Positions 4,990 to 5,609 of a DNA stretch of 5,609 bases are shown in pieces. The stretch's first letter is position 1. The number at the start of each line of letters is the position of its first letter. Origin of the DNA: an uncultured Oscillospiraceae bacterium (GTDB taxonomy: Bacteria; Bacillota; Clostridia; Oscillospirales; Oscillospiraceae); assembly GCA_934533005.1 (NCBI GenBank), contig CAKTBC010000108.1, positions 1 through 5,609 on the forward strand, read 5' to 3'. The notes below the pieces were generated by a model. The model did not search any database, was not told the DNA's origin, and saw nothing but the letters and a program-made list of their open reading frames with translations. The position numbers and the translations under genes are program-made.

Positions 4990-5609
4990 ATGAAGTATTC
5001 CGAGTCCGAGATCCGGCAATACGTCGCGGAAGAGGACGTCAAATTCCTCCGCATGACGTTTTTTGACATGGCCGGAAACCAGAAGAATATGTCCATTCTA
5101 CCGGACGCGCTCGACCGCGCGTTTTCCACCGGCATCGCGTTTGACGCCTCCGCCGTCCTCGGCTTCGGCGACGAGCTGCACTCGGATCTCTTTTTGCAGC
5201 CGGACACCTCAACGCTCTGTCTGCTCCCGTGGCGGCCGGATCACGGGCGCGTGGCGCGCCTTTTCTGCCGCATCCTGCACTCGGACGGCACGCCCTTTGA
5301 GGGCGACTGCCGCGCTCTGCTGCAAAAGGCGGTGGACGATGCCGCGGCAATGGGCGTTTCGTTTGCGTTCGGCTCGGAGATGGAGTTCTATCTCTTCCGC
5401 CGCGACGAGAACGGCGAGCCGACCACGATCCCCTACGACCGCGCCGGGTATATGGACATCGCGCCCGAGGACAAGGGCGAGAACGTCCGCCGCGAGATCT
5501 GCCTGACGCTCGAGCAGATGGGCATCCGCCCAGAGTGCTCCCACCACGAGCAGGGGCCGGGGCAGAACGAGATCGACTTCCGGTACGCCGAGCCCGTCAA
5601 GGCTGCGGA
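4990..5609 (+). CDS. glnA: Type I glutamine synthetase-like protein, N-terminal part; runs off the right edge
   Basis: Only 206 complete codons are present; type I enzymes are about 440-470 residues, so the C-terminal half of the catalytic domain is missing. The beta-grasp domain is visible: residues 17-36 with the F-x-D-x-x-G pattern, then FDASAVLGFGDELHSDLF (51-68), containing Asp52, equivalent to the Asp50 that helps bind ammonium in Salmonella GS, and Asp66. The catalytic domain starts with SEMEFYLF (E130 and E132) and SHHEQGPGQNEIDF (184-197, E187 and E194), the usual metal-binding glutamates. The 51-68 segment departs from the usual FDGSSIxG(F/W) and (E/N)ESD words, so feedback control or substrate may differ. 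AGGAG at 4981-4985 lies only 4 nt before the ATG, with AAAGG further upstream. It is the last visible gene of the split glutamate synthase operon. Most likely a genuine glutamine synthetase; gamma-glutamylmethylamide synthetase or another gamma-glutamyl-amine ligase are the alternatives. Confidence 0.88.
   Translation, partial: MKYSESEIRQYVAEEDVKFLRMTFFDMAGNQKNMSILPDALDRAFSTGIAFDASAVLGFGDELHSDLFLQPDTSTLCLLPWRPDHGRVARLFCRILHSDGTPFEGDCRALLQKAVDDAAAMGVSFAFGSEMEFYLFRRDENGEPTTIPYDRAGYMDIAPEDKGENVRREICLTLEQMGIRPECSHHEQGPGQNEIDFRYAEPVKAA

Noticed and set aside
3072..5207. Very long minus-strand open frame (711 codons) opposite the FMN core and GXGXG genes
   Set aside because: It is the antisense shadow of GC-rich coding DNA. 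It crosses two well-supported genes and their intergenic gap, has low-complexity Ala/Arg/Asp/Val composition and shows no recognisable domain.

Overview
The window carries a nitrogen-assimilation locus built as two divergent transcription units around one short control region (about 1341-1622). All five genes belong to recognisable families. The two genes at the window edges are cut. High GC, strong G/C preference at third codon positions, AGGAG-type ribosome binding sites, consensus sigma-A-type promoters and a GlnN plus split glutamate synthase gene set point to a GC-rich anaerobic Firmicute. An Oscillospiraceae/Ruminococcaceae-like gut clostridium is my best guess, by inference from gene content only.

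Leftward (minus strand, 1340 to the left edge): the first 446 codons of a type III glutamine synthetase, glnN. Rightward (plus strand, 1623 to the right edge): a tight four-gene operon. It encodes a class II glutamine amidotransferase (1623-2714), an FMN-type glutamate synthase core with an N-terminal double [4Fe-4S] ferredoxin domain (2715-4220), a GXGXG glutamate-synthase alpha C-terminal domain protein (4251-4973) and the first 206 codons of a type I glutamine synthetase-like protein (from 4990). The three middle products correspond, in the same order, to the amidotransferase, FMN and GXGXG domains of the single-chain GltB large subunit, so they probably form a split glutamate synthase. With a glutamine synthetase on each side this resembles a GS/GOGAT module: GS makes glutamine from glutamate and ammonia, and the synthase regenerates glutamate from glutamine and 2-oxoglutarate. 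No NAD(P)H-oxidising GltD-like subunit is present; the ferredoxin domain suggests reduced ferredoxin or an unseen partner as electron source. The same architecture with a GS-like gene also occurs as the N-methylglutamate synthase/gamma-glutamylmethylamide synthetase set of methylotrophs, so substrate assignment is not fully settled.

The control region is the most striking part. Two near-consensus promoters lie back to back and share three T-tracts spaced by about one helical turn. Each promoter is TTGAC(A/G), 17 nt, TATAATTTC. Exactly 16 nt after each -10 hexamer begins a strong RNA hairpin whose 5' arm starts AAAGG(C/A)GT and is preceded by GC. The glnN leader hairpin is a 16-bp stem with a GCAA tetraloop followed by a U-tract. 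The rightward leader has a 19-bp perfect stem followed by a delayed U-rich tract. The matching layout suggests that both units are controlled together by transcription attenuation/antitermination in their leaders. This is inference, but the geometry is read directly from the sequence.
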